This document shows positions 12,510-22,612 of a stretch of DNA of 61,069 nucleotides, piece by piece. The stretch is from the NCBI GenBank assembly GCA_009733775.1, contig WOGZ01000211.1, forward strand, positions 1 to 61,069, read 5' to 3'. Every line of letters begins with the position of its first letter. Positions within the stretch are counted from its first letter, which is position 1. A program made the position numbers and the translations under genes. Source of the stretch: Alectoria sarmentosa (lineage: Eukaryota > Ascomycota > Lecanoromycetes > Lecanorales > Parmeliaceae). The notes beneath the pieces were generated by a model. The model searched no databases. It had not been told where the DNA came from and saw only the letters and a program-made list of their open reading frames with translations.

Positions 12510-12980
12510 ATGATTAAATTAATCGTTATTATTTCAATTTTCATTATTAAGAATAAATTTTATATTATTAAAAATAATTTCGTGATTATTAAAGAATCTT
12601 ATTACGTTTATCAATTTATCGTTAATTTTTTAATATATACGATATTAAGCACGCGCTCGAGTATCGCTTTCGCAATTTTAATAATTTTTTAATATCATTC
12701 GAACTTTAATATTTTTCATTAAAGCGCAATTAAGCGCATTTTTCGATATCTTAATCACATAAAAAATTAATAATTTATATTTTAAAACGATTTTAAATTC
12801 TTCGTAAATTATATCGACGTTAATTAAATAAATAAATTAAAATATCCGACGTTTCATTTTTGAATATATCTTTAATATAAATAATGCGATAATTAATTAA
12901 TTTTTCAAACGATAATTTATAATAACGTTTTTAATTTATAAAATCGAATATATTAATTAAATTTAAATTATTAAAAAAAC
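12510..12980 (+). pseudogene. Copia F RT-RNase H junction remnant
   Basis: The frame reads like the copia pre-RNase H block: Y-Q-F-I-V-N-F-L-I-Y-T-I-L-S-T-R-S-S-I-A-F-A, consistent with a YQxAVGSLMY...TRPDIAFA consensus after C-to-T changes. It continues through stops into a W/S-A-I-K-R-I-F-R-Y-L block. This places the RT/RNase H boundary here. The frame is broken beyond 12,692. Confidence 0.65.
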
Positions 12981-14328
12981 GTTTTGATTGCGCGAACTTT
13001 TCAATCAATTTAATTTAAACGTTAACTATTTTTAAATAATAATAATTTATTATAATAATTAAGGCGTTATAACGTTGATTAAAAATCTTTAATTTTATGC
13101 TGATATTAAACATATCGATATTTAACATTATTATATATAAAAATAAATTATCGTCGAGAATATCGTTTTAAAATATGTTTTTATCGATTAATAAATAATT
13201 GATAATCTTATTAAAATTTTCTTTAAAGACAAATTCGAGAAATTTCGATAATTGATCGAATTAAAACATTATTTATAAATAATTTTTCGTCGTTAATTTT
13301 AAAAAAGTCGTTATTATAATTTAAAAAAAACAATTATTATTTAATTTCAAAAAAACGTTTATTATTCGCGAAATCAATTTTATGTTATTATTTAACGTTT
13401 ATAACAATTTCAAAAAAACGATTTTATTGATTTTCATATTTTGAATAATCGATCAAATTTATTCGCAAAATCTTAAATATTATTTTTAACGTTTTTTATA
13501 AATAAATTTCGATTTATTAAAATTCAATTTAAAATTAATTTATTATTATTATTGTTATAATCATAAACTTTATAAACATTTATTTAAAAGATTTATATTT
13601 ATATGCGATTCAAATTTGAGAATAGTGTCGTTATTTAAAAAATCGTTATCGTTAAATTTATTTAATTATTCACGAAAATTCTTTAGCAACATAACTTTTA
13701 AATGCTTTTAAATGCTTTTAAACGTTATTATAATTATTATATTTATATTTTTAAGCGTTATTGTCGTCATTATTATCATCGCAATATATCGATCGCAATT
13801 TATATATATTTTATCAATTATTATCATTAAGCATTAATATTTTAAAACGATTTTTATAAATTTTATAATCGATCGCATATATGTATATACAATTCGAAAT
13901 ATTTCGTTTAATCGAAAAATTTACCTTCACATATATTCATCGATTATATGTTATTCAATTTTTAATATATATTAAATAAATTGAAAATAAATTTGTCAAA
14001 AAACGATTTTTCGTCAAAAAGTGAATTTTTTTTCTATATAACATCGTGACGAATATGTTTAAAACATAATCGGTTTCAAATTTCGATTTTTTTCGAATTC
14101 GATTTTTTTTTTCGAATTTTCATTGTTTTTATTCGATTTTGAATATCGCGAATTTCGAATTTCGTATTTAAATTTTAAAAGATTTAGAAGATATAAAGAG
14201 TGATAAAAAATATATAAAATGTTTTTATATTTATAATTCGATATTACAATTTACTTTTGTTACTCGACGTTAATTTTTCATTTTTATAACCCGAAATTCA
14301 AATTTAGAAAGATGCGAGCGAAGGGAAG

Positions 14329-14471
14329 TATTGAAATTTCGAATTACGTAATGTTAAGACTTGACGTTATGTGCGCATTATACATTATTAGTGCGCCCGT
14401 ATATAGATCGCTCTTTTTTTCGTAGCACTTTTAAAGCAATACAATTAAGTGTTTTATTTTATATTTTAACA
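14329..14471 (+). repeat. Copia F 3' LTR (143 bp)
   Basis: It begins TATTGAAATTTCG after gcgaagggaag and ends tattttaaca. It is a plus-oriented partner of the LTR at 5,367-5,501. Confidence 0.83.
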
Positions 14472-15100
14472 AAATTGCTAAATTAATAAAAAATAAAATT
14501 AATAAAATTAACGATTATAAAATTATTATTTAAATTTAAATTCTTATCGAAATCGAAATTAATGAACTTTAAATCTTAATTCTAGATTGTATATTTGATT
14601 ATTAACGTCGAAAAATATATTCGTTTTATTAATCTCTTTTATTTAACTTTAAAAAGTTACGTATATATATTAAAAGATTATATATATATATATATTAAAA
14701 AACTACGTGCGAGTATTAAAAGTTTATTTTAATAACAATTATTTTATTAAAATATTTATTTCATTTAATAATTAAGTATGCTTATTTAATAAGTATTTTA
14801 TTAAACGCATAATTTAATAAATATATAATAATTAAATTTTATAAAAAATAATTAATTAACTTATATATAATTTATAATTTTTATATTATTATTACATTTG
14901 CGTTATATACGATATTATTTAAACAAGTTAATTAACTTAATTATATTTTATTAATTTTAAAAGTGTATATAAAATCTTTTATAAATAGCGAATAATAATC
15001 GATTAAATCTTCAATTTTAATAACTTTTATTCAAAATAACTAAGTGAAAGAAAATATTAATGTTTTCGCTTTATTAAATAAATCACTTTTAAATAATACG
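14472..15100. other. AT-rich spacer at left edge of gene island
   Basis: Nearly pure A/T with few CpG. At 14,650-14,725 it carries tandem gtatatatattaaaag-like units and the word actacgtgcgagta, which recurs in reverse complement (tactcgcacgtag) at 21,433 on the other side of the island. No coding potential is seen. Composition switches sharply to normal at about 15,110-15,160. Confidence 0.45.
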
Positions 15101-15109
15101 AGTACATCT

Positions 15110-15416
15110 TCAAATGATTGAAATGTTAATATCGATAAATATTTTCATGAAATTTGGGATCTCTAGTCTCGATAACGATCTTCATTTCGACCTTGAACTT
15201 CAAACAATGCTGTTAAGATTAGGTGTTGTCCAAAGTAAGTGGGATCTTGCTAGCTCGGTTGTGCTGCTCTTGCCCTCAAATACCCTTCATCTGCATACCT
15301 CGTGATCTTTTAACCCTCTAGGTGCGCCAGCCCGTGCTCGCCTTGTAATTGGGCCTCTACTCAGCAGTAATTTCGGCGTCCAGCAGCTTTCCGCATCGCA
15401 AAGTCACTCTGCATTT
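15110..15416. other. Downstream flank of TGS1
   Basis: Normal base composition, with no recognisable protein on either strand. It probably contains the TGS1 3' untranslated region and the junction to the transposon block at about 15,110-15,160. Confidence 0.4.
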
Positions 15417-16327
15417 TCAGAGAAAGGTAAAAGCACCGTAGTAAGCGCAGATCGCCTTTGGTTTGGTCAGGACCGGAAGGTTCATTTGGGAACGTGCGAC
15501 CGACCTTACTCGCACCTTCCATACAGTAATGTATGACGGTCGTTCTGCTCCCTTGGCCCGGTCTGTTCGCCAGTTGCCGGATGTCAGAAGTCCTTGGTAG
15601 GTACAGAACTACGTCATCGGTCAACCCTTGGAAGGGATATAAGAGATCTGTCAAAGTGTAAGGCTGCATCTTTGCGAGGTCAAAGACTGTGTCCGATCTA
15701 TATCCTGGGCCTGCAACAATCAGAGACGCTTCGTATCCCACTGGTCGTAAACAAATCGGCTTACCACCCCATGGAGGACTAGCAAAGAGGATGCTGTGTC
15801 GGCCTAATCCTGCAAGCTCGTTCCTCAGAATATCGAAGCAATCCCCTTCATACCAAGATATCCTGTCTCGGACACCGTAGATCTCGGCGTTGTGCTTCGC
15901 ACATGCCAGTGCTCTCGGATCCTTCTCGATGGCGTAAACTCTTTTCCATCTCTCGGATTGGGCGAACGCAATAACGTTGCCACCAACGCCTGCAAAGCAA
16001 TCGATCAATATGGCCTTGCTCTCAGAGGCAGCCCCGGCAATATGCTTTGCAATGGTGCTAAGAGCCTATCAATGCGTTTAAACAGAAAGCTTGTGACTGT
16101 AGCTTACCTTGCGACTGGTTCTGGTGTTACGCCATACCAAGCATCTTCTGTCATCCATACACCCTCGTCATATTTCGAGAAGATGCTGTATCGTTGATGG
16201 TAATATCTGTCCAAGTTATCAGTGGGGCTATGGCAGAAAATGCGAAATTACACAACACAGACTTTTGAATATCCCATGGCACCTCACTCAAGTCCGTGTA
16301 CTGCTGACACCCCTTCGGTGGCGCCAT
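15417..16327 (-). CDS. TGS1: Trimethylguanosine synthase (snRNA/snoRNA cap hypermethylase)
   Basis: TGS1 uses S-adenosylmethionine to convert the m7G cap of snRNAs and snoRNAs to 2,2,7-trimethylguanosine in the nucleus. My model is complement(join(15417..15455, 15505..15710, 15765..16057, 16108..16206, 16263..16327)), 702 nt, 233 aa, starting at the ATG at 16,327 (M-A-P-P-K-G-C-Q-Q-Y). Visible motifs: the N-terminal W-D-I-Q-K-Y-Y-H-Q-R-Y-S-I-F-S-K-Y-D-E-G; the SAM-binding I-D-C-F-A-G-V-G-G-N; the catalytic S-P-P-W-G-G; and the C-terminal E-G-A-S-K-A-I-C-A-Y-Y-G. Introns of 49, 54, 50 and 56 bp have GT and AG ends; the first donor is GTCTGT and the last GTCGGT, both weak, but family alignment demands them. 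It is transcribed divergently from TAF1. The length suits a minimal fungal TGS1. The main uncertainty is whether an upstream exon exists. Confidence 0.9.
15456..15504 (-). other. TGS1 last intron
   Basis: Removing 49 bp (donor GTCGGT, branch CTGAC, acceptor AAAG) joins E-G-A-S-K to A-I-C-A-Y-Y-G, the conserved end of TGS1, with a stop at 15,417-15,419. Without removal the frame runs to 15,361 with a tail unlike the family. Confidence 0.8.
15711..15764 (-). other. In-frame, stop-free intron inside the TGS1 catalytic motif
   Basis: A 54 bp segment with donor GTAAGC and acceptor TTGCAG and a CTGAT branch-like site. It is a multiple of three and lacks stops, so it can be read through. Reading through would insert 18 residues between the second Gly of SPPWGG and PGYRSD, where the TGS1 family is contiguous. 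I therefore call it an intron. Confidence 0.85.
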
Positions 16328-17434
16328 TGCCTCACTATGTACTCCTGTCTCGAGGCCAATACACAATATCGGATTTGGTGGCTACATGGCTATTAGCCTC
16401 GACGCCATTCGCCTTGCAGGCTTGGCTTGGAGTAATTTGCTCACTAGGCGTCAGCAGGGAGGTTTTCTCTTTTTCTTCAATTCTGTATGCAGCCCAATAA
16501 GGCTTCGAGCACCTGACAGAATTAATCTTGAAGCGGTCATTACATGACCAATTGACGAAACAATTTACTGTTTGATTAAAAAGAAATCATTTAAAAAAAA
16601 ATCGCTTAACGATTGAGAAATAAAATCAGAAATAACATTATTTTCATTAATTTATTGTTTTTATAATTCGATTACGTTAATTTGATATTAAATTTCGAAT
16701 TAACGATAAAGCACGCGTAATTATTTTTAAAATAAAATATTAAAAGAAATATTAATAAAAACGTTAACAATTTTTCAATAATTTATTAACAATTTTTTGA
16801 AAATTTGTCGATAAAAGATCGAATCATTTGTTAATAATAAATCTTTATTATATTTAACAAACTTCAATTAAAAAAATAATTAATTTACAATTTAAATATA
16901 ATGTTTAAACGAAAACTAATTCGAATATACTTTAATATAAAGTTAACAAATCATTTAATCGTGTATAAGCGACTGTAAGATAATATTAAAAGCGATATAA
17001 AGTTATATCATATGGGTATATTGAATAAGACAATTAAATAGGGAAGAGATACCTTATATACACAACACAGGAAGAGGCTTTTAAAATAGGTGCAGATGCC
17101 TCTGCCAAGACACGCTAAGCCCAATCGGATAGTGTCAAAGGAATGTGTGTCAAAGGGATGTCAGACCTGTAGGGTACGCTCGGGACGGGGGCATCGTGTA
17201 TATAATGCCACAGACAACGCTCCATTTGCGCTTTACCTGCTTTACGTTTGGGTAGAATCTTCTACAACACCTTTTCTTCGTTTCCTTGGCTATCGCGTAA
17301 CATCATCCTCGGTCTAGATCCGATCAGCTTCAGTATGGCAGTAATCGAGAATTGAATCGTCACGAAGAAGGCGCGAGCCTTTAGAGTGCCCTCACTACAC
17401 TTCCACTCACCGCGGTGTCGAGCAAAGGCCCGCC
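16328..17434. promoter_or_regulatory. Divergent TGS1/TAF1 upstream region
   Basis: This 1.1 kb separates the two start codons and must hold both promoters. It consists of normal-composition sequence (16,328-16,560 and 17,040-17,434) split by an AT-rich insert. A short palindrome ggtcat-tac-atgacc lies at about 16,536-16,550. I could not assign transcription starts or specific factor sites; tatatac and tataatgcc words near 17,055 and 17,200 are only weak TATA candidates. Confidence 0.5.
16562..16995 (-). repeat. AT-rich insert carrying repeat R2, copy 2
   Basis: Base composition drops to that of the transposon blocks over about 430 bp. The right half (16,740-16,979) is the reverse complement of 8,182-8,420. 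The rest (16,562-16,740) has no match that I can see in the window. A small mutated element has landed between the two genes. Confidence 0.65.
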
Positions 17435-20400
17435 ATGCCTCATGCAACGGCGCTACACCAGTCTGGGGATGATCATGATGACATATTGATCCAACAGGTT
17501 CTCAATGCACCGGCTACAGAGGATACTTTTGGCCTCAACCGCGAGCTTGAACCCGGTGAAAAGGCGGAGGATGCTGAGAATTATGAAGATATTAGTGATA
17601 ATGATCTGGCGGAGGATGAGGATGCGGAGGTGGAGCGAAGGTCTCAGAAAGGAAACGGACATCAGACTGGTGCTTCTTCCAAAAGCCTGGAGGTGTTCAC
17701 GCAAGACGTCGACTTTCCGGCATTAGCAAACGGAAACGGCCTTGAAGACAATGTCTACGATGATGACCTTTTTGGCGAAGACTTATCATCTCCAGTGGAA
17801 GCAAATAATGGCCTTGGACAGACCCAAACGGAGCATGATCAAGATGGACTGTCAGATTTCGACGACAGCACGTCGCCTCGGGCTCAACATGTGCCTCTTC
17901 CGATCTTCCCTTTGTCACGCCAATTAGAAGCTCCAGGTAAGACTGTCTCACGACCAATGACTCTCAGCTCTAAAGGGTCTCCGCCATCGAAAGAGCTACA
18001 GCGCCAACAAGAGCTGCTTGCTATGTCCAGGGATGGCGCCACCAACACCGATGGCTTGCCTGCACCCCCTGAAAACCGCGAGGAGCTACTGGCATCATTG
18101 TGGCCGAAATTTGAGCGTGACACAGTGCCGAAGTTCCTGGACTTGCTTCCACCGAAACGAGCAAGATACCTTGGTAAAACTATTCCCAAACCGCCGAAAC
18201 CGGTGACTCCCACTAAAATCAGTCTTGAGCTTGGCTTGGACCAGGAAAAGACGTTCAAGGTCTCGTCTATACCCTACAAGCCTAACATGGAGGAGATCGG
18301 TAGCCAAGGAATTGTGATCATAGAAGAAGACATAGTCGTTGAGAAAGACAACGAAGAAGACGTGGACATGGAATCTGACTTCGAGAATGAGATGGTTCGA
18401 GGGACTTCGTGGCAAGACTTGCAAATAATATGCGAGGACTGGGAAGCTCGTAGTGCTGCAGAATCTCTTGGATCTGAACAGGATTCGTCTTGCAGCCACA
18501 AAGCCAGCAGCCTCGATGCGTACGAAGATCTTGACCTTGATCCTGATCCTGATCATGGATGGAGATCTGCAAAAGTGAGTCAGAGTCAGTATATTAGGGG
18601 AAGGCACGCTCACGTTTACCCACAGCGACGAAAATTAGATCATGTGGAGGCCAACATTGTGCGCGCTCCCCAGTTCTTGTTTCCATCATTCCAGGATCCT
18701 GAGAAAACTACTTCCAAGATTGCAAAGACGATCACACTAGACCTCAATGATTCGAGACTTCTGATCGATCAGGTCCAGCCCAACGCTATATCCAGGAACG
18801 TCTTTGGACGATCGGGTCTCAAGAAAGCAGGACGTGGAGCATTCACGAAAGGTCTGAACCAAAGATATAACATCTCCAACGATGAGGCATATGACTTGCT
18901 CAAGGAGAATCATCAAAGCAAGGTTCGAAGCATGCTTGGCAATGTCGCTGTAGAGCACAGTCTACCTGCCATAAGGTTGCAGTGGCCATTCGTGAGTATT
19001 ACGAACCTCCCATGATCATTTGCTACCCAGTCACGAAAGCTGACATTGCAAAGTACAAAACAAAATTGGGCAAGCAGGATGCAAGATCTTTCCATCGACC
19101 AGGCTTGAATTTCAAACGCAACGAACAGGTCGCTTTCAGCAAATCAGCGATCACCAAAAAGAAGCACACGAAGGGAAAAGATACGCAGAACCTTTTTCCT
19201 GACAGCAAAGCTCTCTCTTTGGCGGACAACTCGAATGTGCTTCTGTTAGAATATTCCGAGGAGTACCCAACAATGCTTTCAAACGTGGGGATGGGTAATC
19301 GCGTCATCAATTATTACCGGAGAAAGACCATGGACGACACATCGAGGCCCAAGCTTGATGTTGGCGAGACAGCTGTCCTTTTACCCCAAGACAAAAGCCC
19401 TTTCTCATTATTTGGTCATGTCGATCCCGGCCATATCACCCCAACTCTTCACAATGGCATGTACAGAGCCCCAATCTTCAAGCATACAGCGAGAAACAAC
19501 GATCTTTTAGTAGTGAGAAACACAACTGGAACAGACGGCTCTGCTTGGTATATGAGGAACATTGAAAACCTGTATGTGGTCGGCCAGGAGTTTCCTTCGG
19601 TAGATGTTCCGGGTCCTCATTCGCGGAAAGTCACAACGGCCTCGAAGAATCGCCTGAAGATGATCTCCTATCGGCTGATCCGAAAGAGCAAGAACAACAG
19701 AATCAGCGTAGGTGAAGTCACGAGTCATTTCACCGATACCAGTGATATGCAAAATCGTCAGAAGATGAAAGAGTTTATGCAATTCAACAAAGAGCACAAG
19801 GAATGGCAAATGCGGTCTGGGGAAGCAGTGCCTGATGAGGAGACGATTAGGACAATGGTGAAGCCGGAAGACGTGTGTCTACTCGAGTCAATGCAGGTTG
19901 GTCAGCAGCATCTACAGGATGCTGGTTTCAACAAGGAGGACGACGAATCTGAAGGTGACGAGTCAAAAGAAGGCCAAAGTATCGAACAACAGCTTGCGCC
20001 TTGGTACACGTCACGGAATTTTCTGCATGCTACGCAGGGTAAAGCTATGTTGACGTTGCATGGAGAAGGAGACCCAACACGCCGCGGCGAGGCCTTTAGT
20101 TTCATCAAGACCTCCATGAAAGGAGGATTCAAACCTGTGGGAGCAAGCGCAAACGAGAAAATGAATGCAAGGCAGATGAAAGAGTCTGGTGGCCACGCTT
20201 ACAACGTTCAAGATCAACAAAGATCATACGAAGAATCGATTCGGAAAATATGGGAAGCTCAGAAACAAAATCTATCATCGACAATCGATCAGTCGGAATC
20301 GGACATGGACGAGAATCCGATTGAAGAGGCTTCAAATAGTGCCTTCCGTGCAGAGACTCCGCGATCAGAAGCGCAGACACCTGCCACTTTACGGCGTCGA

Positions 20401-21157
20401 GATGACGAGACTACCAGTCAATTTACCCAGGCTAGTACCGGCAGCCAAGTAGGGAAGATTCTCAAGATCACACGCCACATTCAAGATGAGTACGGCAATG
20501 TTGAACCACACACGGAAATTGTACGAGCTCCAAAAATAATACGGCAATACCTGAAGCGAAGACACGCAAAGGAGGCAGAGACCACAGGGTGAGAGTATTC
20601 TGACTGCTATTGTGTGCAATGCTGACTGTATAAGGCTGACTGATATCAAGCCGACCGGCATTGCTGAGCAGGACCGCCGCAATCAACAGAGGTATGTCCT
20701 TATTCATGATCGCAAGCATCGAAATGCTAATTTCTATACAGATTGGAAAAAGAGCTGGCACGACTACAACGCAACAAGGAACGTCGTATTGCTCGTGACA
20801 AGCAGAAAGGGGTCCATTTCGACGGAGCTGCTGATGAACCGGGCTCGCCGTCATCCCCGGCCAACGTACCAGTGAAAAGTGCAGGCACGCAACGCAAATG
20901 CGCAAATTGTGGTCAAGTTGGCCACATCAAGACAAACAAAAAGTACCGTCCACTGTTTCATTATGACGCTCTTCCATTGAAGTTTGCTCATTATAACCCA
21001 TCCTTGTTGCTAATTTGCCTTGTTTATTGAATTGCTGGGGCCGTATACTGACTGGAATGGCATCGAACCCAGGCTTTGTCCCATGCTCAACGGTACGATG
21101 AAGCAAGACGAAGGATTTGGCAGTTCCGCCTTCACTATTGGCACTCCTGACTTGTGA
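17435..21157 (+). CDS. TAF1: TFIID subunit TAF1 (fungal type, no bromodomain)
   Basis: TAF1 is the largest scaffold subunit of general transcription factor TFIID and helps load TBP and recognise promoters. Model: join(17435..18574, 18626..18991, 19054..20588, 20635..20691, 20742..20942, 21073..21157), 3,384 nt, 1127 aa. The first 150 residues are very acidic, as in the TBP-binding N-terminus. Residues about 390-900 hold the conserved core: E-A-N-I-V-R-A-P-Q-F-L-F-P-S-F; I-S-N-D-E-A-Y-D-L-L; S-L-P-A-I-R-L-Q; R-S-F-H-R-P; and W-Y-M-R-N-I-E-N-L-Y-V-V-G-Q. A basic coiled region (R-L-E-K-E-L-A-R-L-Q-R-N-K-E-R-R) precedes a zinc knuckle, C-A-N-C-x4-H-x7-C, near residues 1086-1102. It ends at I-G-T-P-D-L. 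Introns are 51, 62, 46, 50 and 130 bp with GT-AG ends. Possible extra intron at 17,937-17,993 (GTAAGA donor) is left in as coding. Confidence 0.92.
18575..18625 (+). other. In-frame, stop-free intron in TAF1
   Basis: 51 bp with donor GTGAGT, a CTCAC branch-like site and acceptor CCACAG, phase 0. It has no stop and is a multiple of three, so the frame 17,435-19,015 runs through it. Splicing joins S-A-K to R-R-K-L-D just before the conserved core. The 17 encoded residues look non-conserved. Whether it is spliced always or only sometimes is unknown. Confidence 0.7.
20943..21072 (+). other. Last TAF1 intron, unusually long
   Basis: 130 bp with donor GTACCG, branch GCTAAT or CTGAC and acceptor CCCAG. 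It interrupts the zinc knuckle between N-K-K and L-C-P. All other introns in the island are 46-62 bp. Confidence 0.85.
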
Positions 21158-22050
21158 AAGCCATGTTGGGTCGAAAATGGACGAGCTAGTGACTCACGCC
21201 CTTGCATATCGTGACGCTTGGTATTTGACTTCGAAACCGGGACCACTATGGCATAGCGCTGTGTCGCGTATTGCGTCTGCATAAGAAGCGCAAGACACTT
21301 GCTTTAAGGGCGGTAGGGGGGTTTTCGCAATCCTCCCCAGAGAGTCTCGATAAAGTTTTCAATACGAAATATACTGAGCTGTTTTAACACCTAATTAGGT
21401 AATGCTTCGTTCACTTTAAAAATGCTCTGATACTCGCACGTAGCCTTTTGATACATGTACGTAGCCTTTTTATACATATACGTAATCTTTTATTTCGCAT
21501 ATTTTTATTGATTCATCAAGCATTAAGCATATGAAATTCAATAAAATTTAAAATTGTAATATTTTAACGTAGGAATTTAAATACGTTACGGCGCTTTAAT
21601 GCAAAAACTCAATAAAGGATTTTGAATCACTTTTTTAAAGTAGTTTTTAATAAAACTTTTAATTTATAAGTTATTTATTTTATTAAAACTATATAAGCTC
21701 TTTAAACGAAGAAAATTTTATTAGCGAAATTTATAAGAAATCGAATTTATAAATCGCTTCATTTTATTATTTTTCGAAATAATTATGCATTAAGCTTTAT
21801 TTTGAAAAAGCAAAAATTAATCGATTTATTAAATAATAAAAATCGTTTCATTTACTTAAAAAAAATCTCAAATTGTTAAGATTTATTTAAATGTTAAAGC
21901 ACGCTTAGTCGTTTCATTTATATTATTAATTTTATTTAAATCGCCTTAAATTATCTCGTTGAAATCTTTCACGTCGTCGAATTTTATAACGTATTTCACA
22001 TCATTATCGTAAATATCATTTTTATAATCGATAAAATATTGTTGAAAGTA
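21158..22050. other. Right flank of gene island and AT-rich transition
   Basis: 21,158-21,400 has normal composition and probably holds the TAF1 3' untranslated region; a g-run (ggcggtagggggg) is at 21,310-21,322. From 21,430 the sequence becomes AT-rich. At 21,433-21,495 there are three imperfect 20-22 bp units of acgtagcctttttatacat. From 21,500 to 22,050 I see no gene or recognised element. Confidence 0.45.
21433..21495 (+). repeat. Island-border tandem motif
   Basis: Units cacgtagccttttgatacatgt, acgtagcctttttatacatat and acgtaatcttttatttc follow each other. A degraded reverse-complement version (acgtaactttttaaag, atataatcttttaatatat, cacgtag) lies at 14,650-14,725 on the other side of the island. 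Confidence 0.6.
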
Positions 22051-22062
22051 CGGTTGATTGAT

Positions 22063-22477
22063 TATGGGGTGCTTGCCAAGCTTATGATAAGCGATACGAT
22101 CATGATTGGCGACACAATAATGTCGGCAATGTGATATATCAGAAACGTCATATTTTGAGTGATTGTAAATTGATCGATTCTTTTATGAGAATTGACTATC
22201 TATGTCATGATAGTTGTCATAACAAAAGCATATATGCATTGTGTGGTGTATAAAGCTTGATTCTTGCTACTTAGAAATCTGACTATTTATCATATCGAGC
22301 TAAGAATCTTGCCAAGATACTTCCTTGGCAGGCAAACCTTAGTGGCAAGGCAGGTACCTCGCCAAGGCAGGTACATAGCCAGACCACGTACCTTGCCAAG
22401 CCATTTGCTTGGCATCCTACATGCTTGCCGTGACAATCTATCAACATCTTGTCAAGTTATAAACTTGACAAAATATC
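22063..22477 (+). repeat. Repeat R3, copy 1, rich in CTTGRCAAG palindromes
   Basis: The part 22,063-22,208 matches the reverse complement of 58,113-58,255. The remainder (22,300-22,471) is crowded with cttgccaag, ccttggcagg, ggcaaggcaggtac and similar inverted words, and ends in a perfect palindrome ttgtcaagtt-ata-aacttgacaa at 22,449-22,471. It is not AT-rich, so it is less mutated than its neighbours. The element type is unrecognised; an 84-codon open frame inside it is not protein-like. Confidence 0.6.
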
Positions 22478-22612
22478 TATCAAAATATGAAGTAAAACAC
22501 TTAATTGTATTGCTCTAAGAGTATCACGAAAGAAAAAGCGATTTATATATAAGCGCATTAATGTGCGCATATAATCGTTAAAACTTAACGTTATATGACT
22601 CGAATTTCAACA
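22478..22612 (-). repeat. Copia G LTR (135 bp)
   Basis: Starts TATCAAAATATGAAG and ends cgaatttcaaca; same family as the other copia LTRs in the window. Confidence 0.83.

Larger units (their letters stand above)
10696..14471 (+). mobile_element. RIP-degraded Ty1/copia element F
   Basis: A plus-strand copia relic with the internal region up to about 13,200, the shared 3' non-coding segment 13,870-14,328 and an LTR at 14,329-14,471. Its coding part differs from copia 1 (a different subfamily), although the 3' region and LTR are close. The 5' end is missing or lies under R1. Segment 11,930-12,080 parallels 2,880-3,080 of copia 1 (RT region). Confidence 0.78.

Noticed and set aside
15361..15416. 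Extension of TGS1 to a stop at 15,361
   Set aside because: That tail has no family resemblance. Splicing 15,456-15,504 restores the conserved C-terminus and a stop at 15,417.
16328..16366. Upstream TTG start for TGS1 at 16,366
   Set aside because: It is not an ATG. The ATG at 16,327 gives a normal N-terminus, and nuclear fungal genes rarely start at TTG.
17884..18613. Open frames of 124 and 172 codons antisense to TAF1
   Set aside because: They are shadows of the TAF1 exon in other frames, without independent features.
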